From positions 1,370,114-1,434,113 of the forward strand of contig NZ_LAIJ01000009.1 of assembly GCF_001449115.1 (NCBI RefSeq): a stretch of DNA of 64,000 bases, in the 5' to 3' direction. Of the stretch, positions 26,520 to 34,214 are shown in pieces. Below the pieces are notes generated by a model. The model did not search any database. It had not been told where the DNA came from and was given only the letters and a program-made list of their open reading frames with translations. How positions within the stretch are numbered: position 1 is the first letter of the stretch; each line of letters opens with the position of its first letter. Position numbers and translations under genes: made by a program. Origin of the DNA: Occallatibacter gabretensis (GTDB taxonomy: Bacteria; Acidobacteriota; Terriglobia; Terriglobales; Acidobacteriaceae).

Positions 26520-26547
26520 GCTGCACAGCTCAAAACGGAAACAAAAT

Positions 26548-26579
26548 CCCGGTGGCCCGAAAAGGCTGCCGGGGTTTTT
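26548..26579 (+). terminator. Terminator after the proline-rich RcnB-like gene
   Basis: CCCGGTGGCC (26548-26557) pairs with GGCTGCCGGG (26564-26573) with two mismatches and a CGAAAA loop, followed by GTTTTTG. Confidence 0.8.
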
Positions 26580-26741
26580 GTTTTGTGGGTGCAGGCTAAG
26601 TGCCCGCGAATCCCGAGGATACAACTTGCGCTCTTCCTAATGTGGAAGGTTGTGCCGGCGGAAAAATCCAGAGGGGCAACACGGACGCAATCCTGAGAAT
26701 CAAATGGTCCTGGAAGTACTTAGATTATTCGAGGAGAATCT

Positions 26742-27038
26742 ATGCACCGTATTCAGAGACTCGCCGCTATCCCATTGCTGGGCATAGCACTTATGGGAAC
26801 GAACGTAGTCCTTGCTCAAGACCATCACGACAACGGTCATTATGTTCACCATGCTGAGTGGAAGAAGGGATACCACATGAAGCAGGAGGACTGGGGCCGC
26901 GGAGACCACATCGACAATTGGAAACAGTACAAGCTGCGCCAGCCGCCGAACGGTTACGAATGGCGTCGTGTGGACGGCAACTTCGTGTTGGGCGAGTCAT
27001 CCAGCGGCGTGGTTGCGTCGGTAGTCATAGCTCACTAA
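26742..27038 (+). CDS. Small RcnB-family secreted protein
   Basis: 98 residues. A signal peptide (LAAIPLLGIALMGTNVVLAQ) precedes a compact RcnB domain: DWGRGDHIDNWKQYKLRQPP and GYEWRRVDGNFVLGESSSGV, which parallels the C-terminus of the preceding gene. GAGGAG lies before the ATG. Histidines just after the signal (QDHHDNGHYVHH) could bind metal. Tandem paralogue of the proline-rich protein without its arm. Confidence 0.8.
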   Translation: MHRIQRLAAIPLLGIALMGTNVVLAQDHHDNGHYVHHAEWKKGYHMKQEDWGRGDHIDNWKQYKLRQPPNGYEWRRVDGNFVLGESSSGVVASVVIAH

Positions 27039-27064
27039 ACGCACAGGGTTGAACCTGGCGTAAA

Positions 27065-27097
27065 AAAGCGATTGCGGGTAGTCCCGTCAGCCGCTTT
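27065..27097 (+). terminator. Weak terminator or hairpin after the small RcnB gene
   Basis: AAAGCG (27065-27070) pairs with CGCTTT (27092-27097) and GCGGG with CCCGT inside. The T-run is short, so termination may be weak. Confidence 0.45.
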
Positions 27098-27184
27098 ACT
27101 CAACGTTACTTTCGTGCAAAAGTGCCCTCAGAAAGTTTGCATAGAATAAAGTCCATCTATGCCACACTCATAATCAGACCTAAA

Positions 27185-27510
27185 ACAAGGCCCGAATCCA
27201 AGGATTCGGGCCTTCATGTTTTTCTGCCGCAAAGATTCTCCGCCAGGAAGACAGGTTGGACTTCAAAAGTGGTATTTTCACCGGGTTTTGACCGCATTTT
27301 CGCAGCTTTTTTCTAAGCATAAAATTGGTATAAACTATATAAAAATGAATAACTTGCGCCGGGTGAGAAAAAGAAAAAGCAAAATTTTTCCCCCGTACAG
27401 ATTCTGTAAATCTGTAATTCTTTAAGTCTCATGAAAGCTTAAGTCTATGAAAAAGAAACGGATAGCGAGATCGCGCATCCGTTCTTCTCAACAGATTCGG
27501 TAAATTGGCA
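27185..27510 (-). repeat. Intergenic element A: candidate non-coding RNA (paralogue at 49428-49756)
   Basis: Read on the minus strand, this AT-rich stretch matches the plus-strand element at 49428 in order and spacing: GAATCTGT, then GCTATCCGTTTCTTTTTCA, AATTACAGATT, AAAATTTTGC, AAGTT, ATAGTT, AATGCGGTC, AAAT-CCA-TTTTG, ending in a GC-rich hairpin starting AAGGCCCG. AACGGAT and ATCCGTT near its start form a perfect stem. It contains ACAGAATCTGT palindromes. Two tiny open frames exist (15 codons from a TTG, beginning MLFLFL; and 27 codons, beginning MRSKPGEN). It lies downstream of the 27531-28322 gene on the same strand. A transcript is inferred, not shown. Confidence 0.6.
27187..27214 (-). 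terminator. Strong hairpin ending element A
   Basis: AAGGCCCGAATCC (27187-27199) and GGATTCGGGCCTT (27202-27214) form a perfect 13-base inverted repeat. On the minus strand GTTTTA follows; on the plus strand CATGTTTTTC, so it may work in both directions. Confidence 0.8.
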
Positions 27511-27530
27511 AATCGTTGCCGTGCCGGAAG

Positions 27531-28322
27531 TTAACCCTTGCGCCGGTAAAGGATCTGGAACTCGAAGCCGGGATTGGCGGGAAAGAGATTGGCAATGTGG
27601 CGGAGGCGCTCCGCGAGGGCGGGAGCGGCGAGAAGCGGGTACTCGCGCTCACGCAGGTCGTGGTAGTCGAAATCCACCGCGAGAGCAAGCATGTAGATGG
27701 CGAGCGCGTCTGAGAATGTGGCCTCGGCGTACTGGCTGCGGGCTTGCTCGTCTGTCATCGGCTTGCTGTCACGGGACCGCTTGTGATCGTCGTTCGGCAG
27801 CCTGGAAGCGAGCCCGGAGTTGAGCGCACGGCGGCGGGATTCCCATGCGTCCACGCTGGTTTCTCCCCGAACCTGAGCCTGGGCCTGCGACCAGACGAGA
27901 TCGCCGAAGCTGCCGGGGACGCCCGCGGCGTCGACAAAATTGTGCGCGATATTGATGAAGAATTCAAAGGCGAGGCCGAAGCGGTCTTCGACGAGACGCG
28001 TAGAGAGAAAGACAGCATCCGTTGTGCCTAAGCTGGCGTTGCGATGGCAGACGGCACGGTCGCCGAGATCGACAGTGTAACCGGGAGCGATGAGGGTTTC
28101 GCCAGTGTCTGCAATGGCAAGCGGCACAAAGTAATAGGTGCGGCGCGCGAGAGCGTCGGACATGGAGGCGGGAACGGCGCTGACGAGGCGTTCGAGATCC
28201 GATTCGGGAAGACGGGTCTCCCCCCATGAGGTGTAACGGATGCCATTCGAAGCAGTGGAGACGCTGGCTTGCGAAGCCACTTTCTCCGCCTGCCATAATT
28301 CGATCTGAGCGCTCGATGTCAT
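27531..28322 (-). CDS. Hypothetical soluble protein
   Basis: 263 residues from ATG 28322; the longer frame to 28385 would overlap the divergent gene. The chain looks globular and cytoplasmic: LPESDLERLVSAVPASMSDA, RTYYFVPLAIADTGETLIAP, LVEDRFGLAFEFFINIAHNF and a C-terminal helical part AIYMLALAVDFDYHDLRERE. No signal peptide, helix or known motif. It diverges, with 18 bases between the starts, from the small membrane protein gene at 28341, and is followed by element A. I do not recognise it. Confidence 0.65.
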   Translation of the reverse strand: MTSSAQIELWQAEKVASQASVSTASNGIRYTSWGETRLPESDLERLVSAVPASMSDALARRTYYFVPLAIADTGETLIAPGYTVDLGDRAVCHRNASLGTTDAVFLSTRLVEDRFGLAFEFFINIAHNFVDAAGVPGSFGDLVWSQAQAQVRGETSVDAWESRRRALNSGLASRLPNDDHKRSRDSKPMTDEQARSQYAEATFSDALAIYMLALAVDFDYHDLREREYPLLAAPALAERLRHIANLFPANPGFEFQILYRRKG

Positions 28323-28340
28323 ACAGAACTTGTATTCTAG

Positions 28341-28670
28341 ATGAGTGACCCTATGACGGCGATACAACAGACAGAATTTCGGCAACCCGGTAGTGAAAAG
28401 GGCGAGTCAGGAAAGATTTTTGGATTTCCGCTCAAGGGCTTTGGGCTTTTCAGCAGTCTGCTGCTCTCGTTTGCTTCCGCAATCATCACCTTTTGCTTGA
28501 CGACGATGGTGGCGATCTTTTCGCTGCTGGTGTGGCGGATGGCAGGGCATGCGGGAGTGGATTTTGCGATGAGCTACCGCGATGTGGGCTTTCCCGCGTC
28601 GATGGGGGTGCTGGCACTGGCGCTGCCGTTTTTTCTCACGCTCTGGGTTCGAGCCAAGTTCTTAAAGTAG
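28341..28670 (+). CDS. Small membrane protein upstream of kdoO
   Basis: 109 residues with two membrane helices, LFSSLLLSFASAIITFCLTT continuing to about residue 70, and SMGVLALALPFFLTLWV near the end. The N-terminal 28 residues are hydrophilic. It starts 18 bases from a divergent gene and ends 10 bases before kdoO, so both are probably one transcript. No family recognised; a role in envelope lipid metabolism is possible from context alone. Confidence 0.65.
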   Translation: MSDPMTAIQQTEFRQPGSEKGESGKIFGFPLKGFGLFSSLLLSFASAIITFCLTTMVAIFSLLVWRMAGHAGVDFAMSYRDVGFPASMGVLALALPFFLTLWVRAKFLK

Positions 28671-28680
28671 AGGCAATGCG

Positions 28681-29607
28681 ATGCCTGTCTATTCGATTTC
28701 AAAAGATGATCTCGAGCTTGCGAGCACAAATGGCGGCGAGCCGATTCGCAACTGGTGCGCCGCGCTTGAGGCCGGGCAGGTCGTGTATTTTCCCCAGACG
28801 CCGGTAGCGATCCCCGAAGGCGACCTCAAGACGCTGCTCACCGGTGAGCAGACCGACAGCCGGCTGCATAAAAACATCGCGTACAAGCCGAACCGAGATG
28901 AATTGACTGGCGTGGATGAGAAAACTTCGCCGCCGGAGGCTGTCCGGGAGCTGCACGCGATTATGCGGCGCTATTCAGCGAGCGTGGAAGAGTTTCTGAT
29001 GCGGTTCCTTGCGCCATATCAGCGCAGATGGACACTCGATTACGCGAGCTACCGGCCAATTGAAGAACAGGGACGCGATCTGAGCGTGCGGAAGCGGAAC
29101 GACCTACTACATACGGACGCGTTTCCGACTCGGCCGACAAAGGGTTGGCGAATTCTCCGCTTCTTTCACAACATTCACCCCACGCGGACACGGGACTGGG
29201 TGACGGGCGAGCCGTTTGCAAAGATCGTGGGACAGTTTGCGCCGGCAAAGATTGCGGTTCCGCAGCCTGATAGTGGTTTGGCGCGTGCAGGCAAACAGAT
29301 CGCGCAGGCAGTAGGGCTGGACAAAGCCGTTCCGCAGTGGAAGCGCACCCCATACGACGAGTTCATGATGCAACTGCACAACACCATGAAGGAAGATGCA
29401 GCTTTTCAGGCCGGCTGCGTACGAGAGGAAGTGCGCTTCGCACCTGGCTCAAGCTGGATGGTGTACACGGAGACGGTGCCGCATGCGGTGCTTGCCGGGC
29501 AATATGCGCTGGAGCAGACGTTCCTGGTGGATCCGGCAGCGATGGTGACGCCGGAGTCCGCGCCCGTAGCGGTGCTTGAAAAGATGGCCGGCGCAAGGCT
29601 GGTTTAA
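28681..29607 (+). CDS. kdoO: Kdo hydroxylase
   Basis: 308 residues of the Kdo hydroxylase family, Fe(II)/2-oxoglutarate-type enzymes that turn the inner LPS sugar Kdo into Ko. Recognisable are HKNIAYKPNRDELTGVD, NDLLHTDAFPTRPTKGWRIL (iron-binding His and Asp), NIHPTRTRDW and near the end ETVPHAVLAGQYALEQTFLV (second His). It acts on the lipid A core at the inner membrane. It follows the small membrane protein by 10 bases. Presence implies that this acidobacterium makes LPS with a hydroxylated Kdo. Confidence 0.85.
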   Translation: MPVYSISKDDLELASTNGGEPIRNWCAALEAGQVVYFPQTPVAIPEGDLKTLLTGEQTDSRLHKNIAYKPNRDELTGVDEKTSPPEAVRELHAIMRRYSASVEEFLMRFLAPYQRRWTLDYASYRPIEEQGRDLSVRKRNDLLHTDAFPTRPTKGWRILRFFHNIHPTRTRDWVTGEPFAKIVGQFAPAKIAVPQPDSGLARAGKQIAQAVGLDKAVPQWKRTPYDEFMMQLHNTMKEDAAFQAGCVREEVRFAPGSSWMVYTETVPHAVLAGQYALEQTFLVDPAAMVTPESAPVAVLEKMAGARLV

Positions 29608-29616
29608 GCGGTGGGA

Positions 29617-29703
29617 GCCAATTTTCTCGAGTTCTAGGAAAGAGGAGCGACGCATACCCTGATGTATGCGAGCGACAAGTGACAACGAAATCGGAAAATT
29701 GGC
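29617..29703. repeat. Nested inverted-repeat element before the rnpB terminator
   Basis: GCCAATTTTC (29617-29626) and GAAAATTGGC (29694-29703) are a perfect ten-base outer pair. Inside, CGCATAC (29651-29657) pairs with GTATGCG (29664-29670). The element fills the gap between the kdoO stop and the rnpB terminator. It has no coding potential and looks like a mobile or structured intergenic repeat. Confidence 0.55.
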
Positions 29704-29720
29704 CCCGCCACAAAATGGCT

Positions 29721-29753
29721 CGGCCCCGTCAGGGATATACCTGAGCGGGGCCG
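29721..29753 (-). terminator. Terminator of rnpB
   Basis: On the minus strand CGGCCCCGCTCAGG pairs with CCTGACGGGGCCG with a short loop, then AGCCATTTTG. It begins ten bases after the RNase P RNA 3' end. Confidence 0.8.
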
Positions 29754-29763
29754 ATCATGAACA

Positions 29764-30195
29764 GCAAGAGGACTCATAAGCCGAATTCTGTTTATGCGGT
29801 CATTCCTCTAGGCGAAGCGTTACCGCTTACGCTCATCAGCGACCTACCCGGAGGTTTCGGCAATTGCTCAAGCCGCCTTGCCGCATCGGGCCGATACGGA
29901 GCGCGCCGTGGCTCTTTTAGCGCGCTTTCCTCCCTATTTGGTCTTGCTCCGTGTGGGGTTTACCCTGCCTGCCGCGTTACCGTGACAGCGGTGCGCTCTT
30001 ACCGCACCTTTTCACCCTTACCTGACTGGCCGCGAGGCCACTCAGGCGGTATCTTCTCTGTGGCACTGGCCGTCCACGGGCCTTGACGCCCGCGTCCCGG
30101 ACGTTATCCGGCACACTGCCCTGCGGAGTTCGGACTTTCCTCCCCCGAAGTCATGCTTTCGCATTTCTTCGGCAGCGACCGCCCGGTCCTCCTGC
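29764..30195 (-). ncRNA. rnpB: RNase P RNA (bacterial type A)
   Basis: The minus strand carries the conserved parts of RNase P RNA in order: 5' arm GCAGGAGGAC, then GAGGAAAGTCCGAACTCC, CCGGATAACGTCC, and the 3' CAGAATTCGGCTTATGAG and GTCCTCTTGC. The 5' arm (30186-30195) pairs fully with the 3' arm (29764-29773) as helix P1. Length about 432 nucleotides. This is the catalytic RNA that trims tRNA 5' ends. Plus-strand open frames over it are spurious. The P1 arms fix the ends to within a few bases. Confidence 0.97.
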
Positions 30196-30202
30196 CAGTG
30201 CT

Positions 30203-30232
30203 AGTGTACCGGAAAGCAGGGATCGGGAGTCA
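30203..30232 (-). promoter_or_regulatory. Probable rnpB promoter
   Basis: On the minus strand TGACTC (-35) and TACACT (-10) are separated by 18 bases, and the -10 box lies seven bases before the expected RNA 5' end. The -35 match is partial. Confidence 0.5.
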
Positions 30233-30392
30233 GGCAGCAGTGGATTCTCGCGATACTTCCGGATTGCGTGCTGATACGTCCAATGCTTATCCGTATGCGT
30301 AATTGCCGGAGGTGTGGTTCGCCCCACCGCAGGCAGTCCGATACAATGGTTTCATTCGGCTAGTGAGCAGAAATAAGAGAGATTTTTTGAGA

Positions 30393-31379
30393 ATGCTGGA
30401 GCAGGCGCACGTGAGAGGTACGATTGGCCGCGGTCTGCGGCTTATGTTGGTGGGGTCATTGAGCGTGATGGGGAGCGTGGCGCTCGCCGCGACGGATTCC
30501 CCTGCCACACAGACGAGGCTTGAGGCCCACACGCGTATCGAGAGCCGCAATGGGAGCAATCTCACGCAGGGAGTCTTTACGGTCTCCGTCACGGGAGAGG
30601 ACGGCAAGGCAGCTGCGGGCACGGTTACGCTGGAGGACGGCGGTAAGCCGCTGGCCGGCACGGCGCTGAATGCCGCAGGGCAGGCAGAGATCACACTGGA
30701 TCTGGCTGCGGGCACGCATACGCTGCGCGCCATTTACGCAGGCGACACGGCTCATGCGGGATCGAACTCCGCGACCGCGCAGGTGACGGCAGAGGCTACC
30801 GGAACACCGGATTTCCAGGTGGCGCTGAATCCGGCCTCCATGACGCTGACGCAGGGACAGAGCGGAAGCTCGGTTGTATCGCTGACGCCGGTGGATGCGA
30901 GTGCATTGACCGGTCCGATGTTTGTGACGCTCTCCTGCTCGGGCTTTCCTGACCAGTCCTCTTGTACGTTTACGCCGCAGAATGTGGAGATTCAGCCGAA
31001 TACGACGGCGGCGGTGACGAGCGATATGGTGGTAGCCACGCAGGCTACGGGAAAGCGTGGAGCAATGCTGCAACGCAGCAATAGCATGGCGCTGGCGATT
31101 CTGCTGCCTGGTGCTGCGGGGTTGGTGGGACTGGCATTTGGAGCACGCAAGCGCGGCTGGGCACGGCTGATGCTGATTGCGCTGGTGGGCGTGGCGACTT
31201 CTCTGGGTATGTCGGCTTGCTCGCCGCTTTACAACTACTACAATCACGGGCCGAACCCTAACCTGCCCACACCGGCGGGGACCTATCAGTTGCTGGTAAC
31301 GGCACAGTCGAGCAATGGCGTTTCGGCGACAACACATTCAACACAGTTTGCGCTGACGGTGAATACGCTAGCGAACTGA
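30393..31379 (+). CDS. Surface protein with bacterial Ig-like repeat
   Basis: 328 residues from ATG 30393 (the frame from TTG 30303 has no coding character). A signal peptide (LRLMLVGSLSVMGSVALAA) is followed by an Ig-like domain (QGVFTVSVTGEDGKAAAGTV to ITLDLAAGTHTLRAIYAGD), a second beta domain (TLTQGQSGSSVVSLTPVDAS) and, near the end, two hydrophobic stretches (MALAILLPGAAGLVGLAFGA and RLMLIALVGVATSLGMSACS). The latter ends in a lipobox-like Cys but lies internally. Such Ig-repeat proteins with a C-terminal anchor are frequent in acidobacteria, often secreted; function unknown. Confidence 0.75.
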   Translation: MLEQAHVRGTIGRGLRLMLVGSLSVMGSVALAATDSPATQTRLEAHTRIESRNGSNLTQGVFTVSVTGEDGKAAAGTVTLEDGGKPLAGTALNAAGQAEITLDLAAGTHTLRAIYAGDTAHAGSNSATAQVTAEATGTPDFQVALNPASMTLTQGQSGSSVVSLTPVDASALTGPMFVTLSCSGFPDQSSCTFTPQNVEIQPNTTAAVTSDMVVATQATGKRGAMLQRSNSMALAILLPGAAGLVGLAFGARKRGWARLMLIALVGVATSLGMSACSPLYNYYNHGPNPNLPTPAGTYQLLVTAQSSNGVSATTHSTQFALTVNTLAN

Positions 31380-31396
31380 CTCTCGTGAACTAGAAG

Positions 31397-31426
31397 AAAA
31401 AGCCGCGCATCGTGCGCGGCTTTTTT
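31397..31426 (+). terminator. Terminator after the Ig-like protein gene
   Basis: AAAAAGCCGCGC and GCGCGGC with TTTTTT after it form a perfect stem around a short ATCGT loop. Confidence 0.95.
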
Positions 31427-31485
31427 GTTGTGATTGAGGGTCAGATTCGACGCAGTGTGAAGCGCTGAACTAGACTTCTTCTGCA

Positions 31486-31675
31486 ATGAACAAAGCGATT
31501 TATTGGGGGCTTTTTCTGGCGCTGGCAGAGTCGGCGGCTGCACGGGGATAACTCGGCGCGATTCTCTGCGCCGGATATTGATTTGAAGCCCGGCGACACG
31601 ATTACCATCGAAGGTGTGCCGGATAAAGGCGACCCGGCGGCATTGGATTACATCGAGCTGATGCCGGTACAGTAA
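31486..31675 (+). pseudogene. Remnant of a secreted glycosidase-like gene with internal deletion
   Basis: An ATG at 31486 begins a signal-peptide-like frame (NKAIYWGLFLALAESAAARG) that stops after 21 codons. One base out of frame, the sequence then encodes a clean protein end: DNSARFSAPDIDLKPGD, TITIEGVPDKGDPAALDYIE and a stop at 31673-31675. This tail resembles the C-terminus of large secreted glycosidases. The start and end of one gene seem joined by a deletion that removed the middle and shifted the frame. It lies between a terminator and the peptidase gene. Confidence 0.6.
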
Positions 31676-31721
31676 CTTATTCTGAATGTTCCTGCACGAA
31701 TTTCTGAATTTTAGGAGAGCT

Positions 31722-33050
31722 ATGTCTTTCTCACGCCGCCGTTTTCTCTCGACTACCGCCGGAGCTGCCTTTGCTTCTTCTGCCGCACCGCTCGCATTGG
31801 CTCATGCTGAATCGAGCATGGTGCAGTCTCAGTCCCAGTCATGGCCTGAGATTACGAGCCTGCCGAAGCTTGCGGGACAATCACGGCCATTTACGAATGC
31901 TGAGCGACTGGCTCGAATCGATCGCGCGAAAACACTGATGGCGGCGAACAAGATCGATGCGATTGTGCTTACGGGCGGGACTTCGTCGGTGTACTTTGCA
32001 GACCTGCGGCTTTATGGCAGCGAGCGGCTATGGGCTCTGGTGATTCCTGCCAAGGCAAAGCCGTTCCTGGTGGTGCCTGCGTTTGAGGAAGACCGTGCAA
32101 GGGAGATTCTGGATGCGGGGCCGTTTGGCAAAAACGCCGACATACTGACGTGGCAAGAGGATGAGAACCCGTTTGCTTTGGTTGGCAAGGGGCTGCGCGA
32201 CCGAGGCATATCGACGGGCACTGTGGGCGTTGATGAGAATACGAAGTTTGTCTTCGCGGATTCGATTCGTGCGGCGAATTCGCATTTGACGATCGTTTCC
32301 GCGACGCCGGTGACTGCGGGCTGCCGCATGGTGAAGGATGCACACGAGATTGAATGCATGCGTCTGGCCTGCAAGGCGACATTGCTGGTCTATCGTGCGG
32401 TGGCGCGGTCCGTGCATCCCGGTATGACGAATGCGGATGTTGAGAAGCTCGTAGATCTGGGCTACCGGCAGGTCGGTTTTCGGGGAGATGCGTCACTGAA
32501 TATCGATGAGTTTACGGCGCTGCCGCATGGCTCGCCCAAGCCGCAGACACTGAAGGACGGATCGATTCTGATGCTCGATGACGGCTGCGTGGTAGAAGGC
32601 TATACCTCCGACATTACGCGGACCTTTGTGCTGGGCAAGGCGACGGACAAGATGAAGAAGGTATTTGATCTTGTGAAGGCGGCACAGACGGCTGCGTTGA
32701 AAACGGCGCGGCCGGGGGTGGTGACGGGCGATGTGGATGCTGCTGCACGCAAGGTGATTGTGGATGGCGGCTATGGGCCGGCGTTCACGTACTTTACGCA
32801 TCGCGTGGGGCACGGCATCGGCATGGATATGCATGAGTGGCCGTATTTTGTGAAGAACGATATGTATGGGTGGGATCTTGCGCCGAAGCTGAAGGCCGGG
32901 ATGACGCTGAGCGACGAGCCAGGCGTATATATCAAGGGTGAGTTTGGCGTGCGGCTGGAGGACGATCTGCTTGTCACGGAAAACGGCGCAGAGCTGCTGA
33001 CCCCGCAGAGTCCGTCGATTGAGGATCCGTTTGGGGGGATGGGGTATTAA
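31722..33050 (+). CDS. Tat-exported M24 (Xaa-Pro) metallopeptidase
   Basis: 442 residues from ATG 31722, just after AGGAGA. A twin-arginine signal (SRRRFLSTTAGAAFASSAAP) sends the folded protein to the periplasm. The N-terminal creatinase-like domain spans about 40-200; the pita-bread domain has the dinuclear metal ligands in LDDGCVVEGYTSDITRTF (two Asp), HRVGHGIGMDMHEW (His), TLSDEPGVYI (Glu) and VRLEDDLLV (Glu). It should release N-terminal residues preceding proline. Its stop abuts that of the convergent GNAT gene. Confidence 0.9.
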   Translation: MSFSRRRFLSTTAGAAFASSAAPLALAHAESSMVQSQSQSWPEITSLPKLAGQSRPFTNAERLARIDRAKTLMAANKIDAIVLTGGTSSVYFADLRLYGSERLWALVIPAKAKPFLVVPAFEEDRAREILDAGPFGKNADILTWQEDENPFALVGKGLRDRGISTGTVGVDENTKFVFADSIRAANSHLTIVSATPVTAGCRMVKDAHEIECMRLACKATLLVYRAVARSVHPGMTNADVEKLVDLGYRQVGFRGDASLNIDEFTALPHGSPKPQTLKDGSILMLDDGCVVEGYTSDITRTFVLGKATDKMKKVFDLVKAAQTAALKTARPGVVTGDVDAAARKVIVDGGYGPAFTYFTHRVGHGIGMDMHEWPYFVKNDMYGWDLAPKLKAGMTLSDEPGVYIKGEFGVRLEDDLLVTENGAELLTPQSPSIEDPFGGMGY

Positions 33051-33602
33051 CTACTCCGCGCTCTTAACCATCTTGACGATGGGCAGTGCGTCACCATTCC
33101 AGAGCGGGACTGCGATGCGTTCGGCTTCGACATAACCTTTGAGTGTGTAGAGCGGGACGCCGGTGAGTGTCGATCCCATCTCGAAGCGGCGGAAGCCTGC
33201 GGCGCGGGCGGCGTCTTCTACTGTGGAGAGAATAAGTGAGCCCAAGCCCTGACGAGCGAAGTCTGGATGCACGAAGATGGCGCGGACTTTGGCTGCGTCT
33301 GTGGCGGGGTTGAGTAGCTCCGGCTCACGTCCCGGGCCACGGTCTGAGCCGAAGAGGGTCTTGCGCTTCGACCATCCGCCACAGGCAACCAATCGATTTC
33401 GCTCGGGAGATTCAGCTACGAAATAAGTCTGATCTGCGATAAGTTGCGTGTCCACGCCGAGCACGGTGCCGAGAGCGCCTTCGATTTGCGAAGGCGTGTA
33501 GTCATTGGCCTGCAGGCTTCGTACGGAGGCTTCAATCAGCGCGTGCAGGGCGGAAAGGTCGGCAGGCGTGGCGAGGCGTAACTTGAATCCAGAAAACTCC
33601 AT
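33051..33602 (-). CDS. GNAT-family N-acetyltransferase
   Basis: 183 residues. The acetyl-CoA loop region is VRAIFVHPDFARQGLGSLIL (the R-x-G-x-G of GNAT), preceded by strands FVAESPERNRLVACGGW and followed by AARAAGFRRFEMGSTLTGVP. The N-terminus LRLATPADLSALHALIEASV is typical. The final Tyr-containing stretch LYTLKGYVEAERI completes the fold. Substrate unknown. Convergent with the M24 peptidase, stop codons adjoining. Confidence 0.87.
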   Translation of the reverse strand: MEFSGFKLRLATPADLSALHALIEASVRSLQANDYTPSQIEGALGTVLGVDTQLIADQTYFVAESPERNRLVACGGWSKRKTLFGSDRGPGREPELLNPATDAAKVRAIFVHPDFARQGLGSLILSTVEDAARAAGFRRFEMGSTLTGVPLYTLKGYVEAERIAVPLWNGDALPIVKMVKSAE

Positions 33603-33682
33603 AGAAACCTTGAATCATTGAATGTAGAAGCCGTGAATCATTGTAAGCTGAATGCGACTTTTACTTGACGGAGGCATATTGT

Positions 33683-34171
33683 ATGAAATCAGCTCTTCTT
33701 GCTGTTGTGCTGGTGGGTACAGCTTGTGCTGCGCTAAGCGCGCAAACCGCGCCCGCTGTGAATCCGGCTGCCGCAGAGGCTGCCAAGGCGGACTCAAGCA
33801 TTCGCGAAGCTATTACAGCGCAGGCTGATGCGTGGAACCGCGCGGATGTGGATACGTTTATGCAGACCTATGAGGATTCGCCCGACACGACGTTCATTGG
33901 TATGACTCTGCGCAAAGGCTATAGGCCGATCCTGGAGCGATACAAGCAGAGCTATACGACTGCAGAGCAGATGGGAAAGCTGACCTTTACCGATCTGGAC
34001 ATACGGCTGCTGCCGGGTGCATGCGGCAAAGCTGAGCTGGCACTGGTGACGGGGAAGTTTCACCTTGAGCGCACGGCCAAGGGCGAAGCGAAGAAGGATG
34101 ACGGCATATTCTCACTGGTATGGCGCAAAGGACCGAAAGGGTGGAAGATCATTCTGGACCACACGAGTTGA
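33683..34171 (+). CDS. Secreted NTF2-like (DUF4440/SnoaL) protein
   Basis: 162 residues from ATG 33683, with GGAGG nine bases before. A signal peptide (LLAVVLVGTACAALSAQ) is followed by REAITAQADAWNRADVDTFM, DTTFIGMTLRKGYRPILERY and the closing SLVWRKGPKGWKIILDHTS of the NTF2 fold. It resembles the protein encoded at 14737 in design but not closely. Binding or catalytic role unknown. The next gene follows within 44 bases. Confidence 0.8.
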   Translation: MKSALLAVVLVGTACAALSAQTAPAVNPAAAEAAKADSSIREAITAQADAWNRADVDTFMQTYEDSPDTTFIGMTLRKGYRPILERYKQSYTTAEQMGKLTFTDLDIRLLPGACGKAELALVTGKFHLERTAKGEAKKDDGIFSLVWRKGPKGWKIILDHTS

Positions 34172-34214
34172 AACCTTTGCTGTGCGCGGCACACGATTCA
34201 TTCAGGAGGTTGCC

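Noticed and set aside
29757..30274. Plus-strand open frames over the RNase P RNA gene
   Set aside because: The stretch is a structured RNA gene on the minus strand; the frames are accidental.
30456..31337. Arg/His-rich minus-strand frame over the Ig-like gene
   Set aside because: Composition typical of antisense frames; the plus-strand protein has a signal peptide and Ig motifs.
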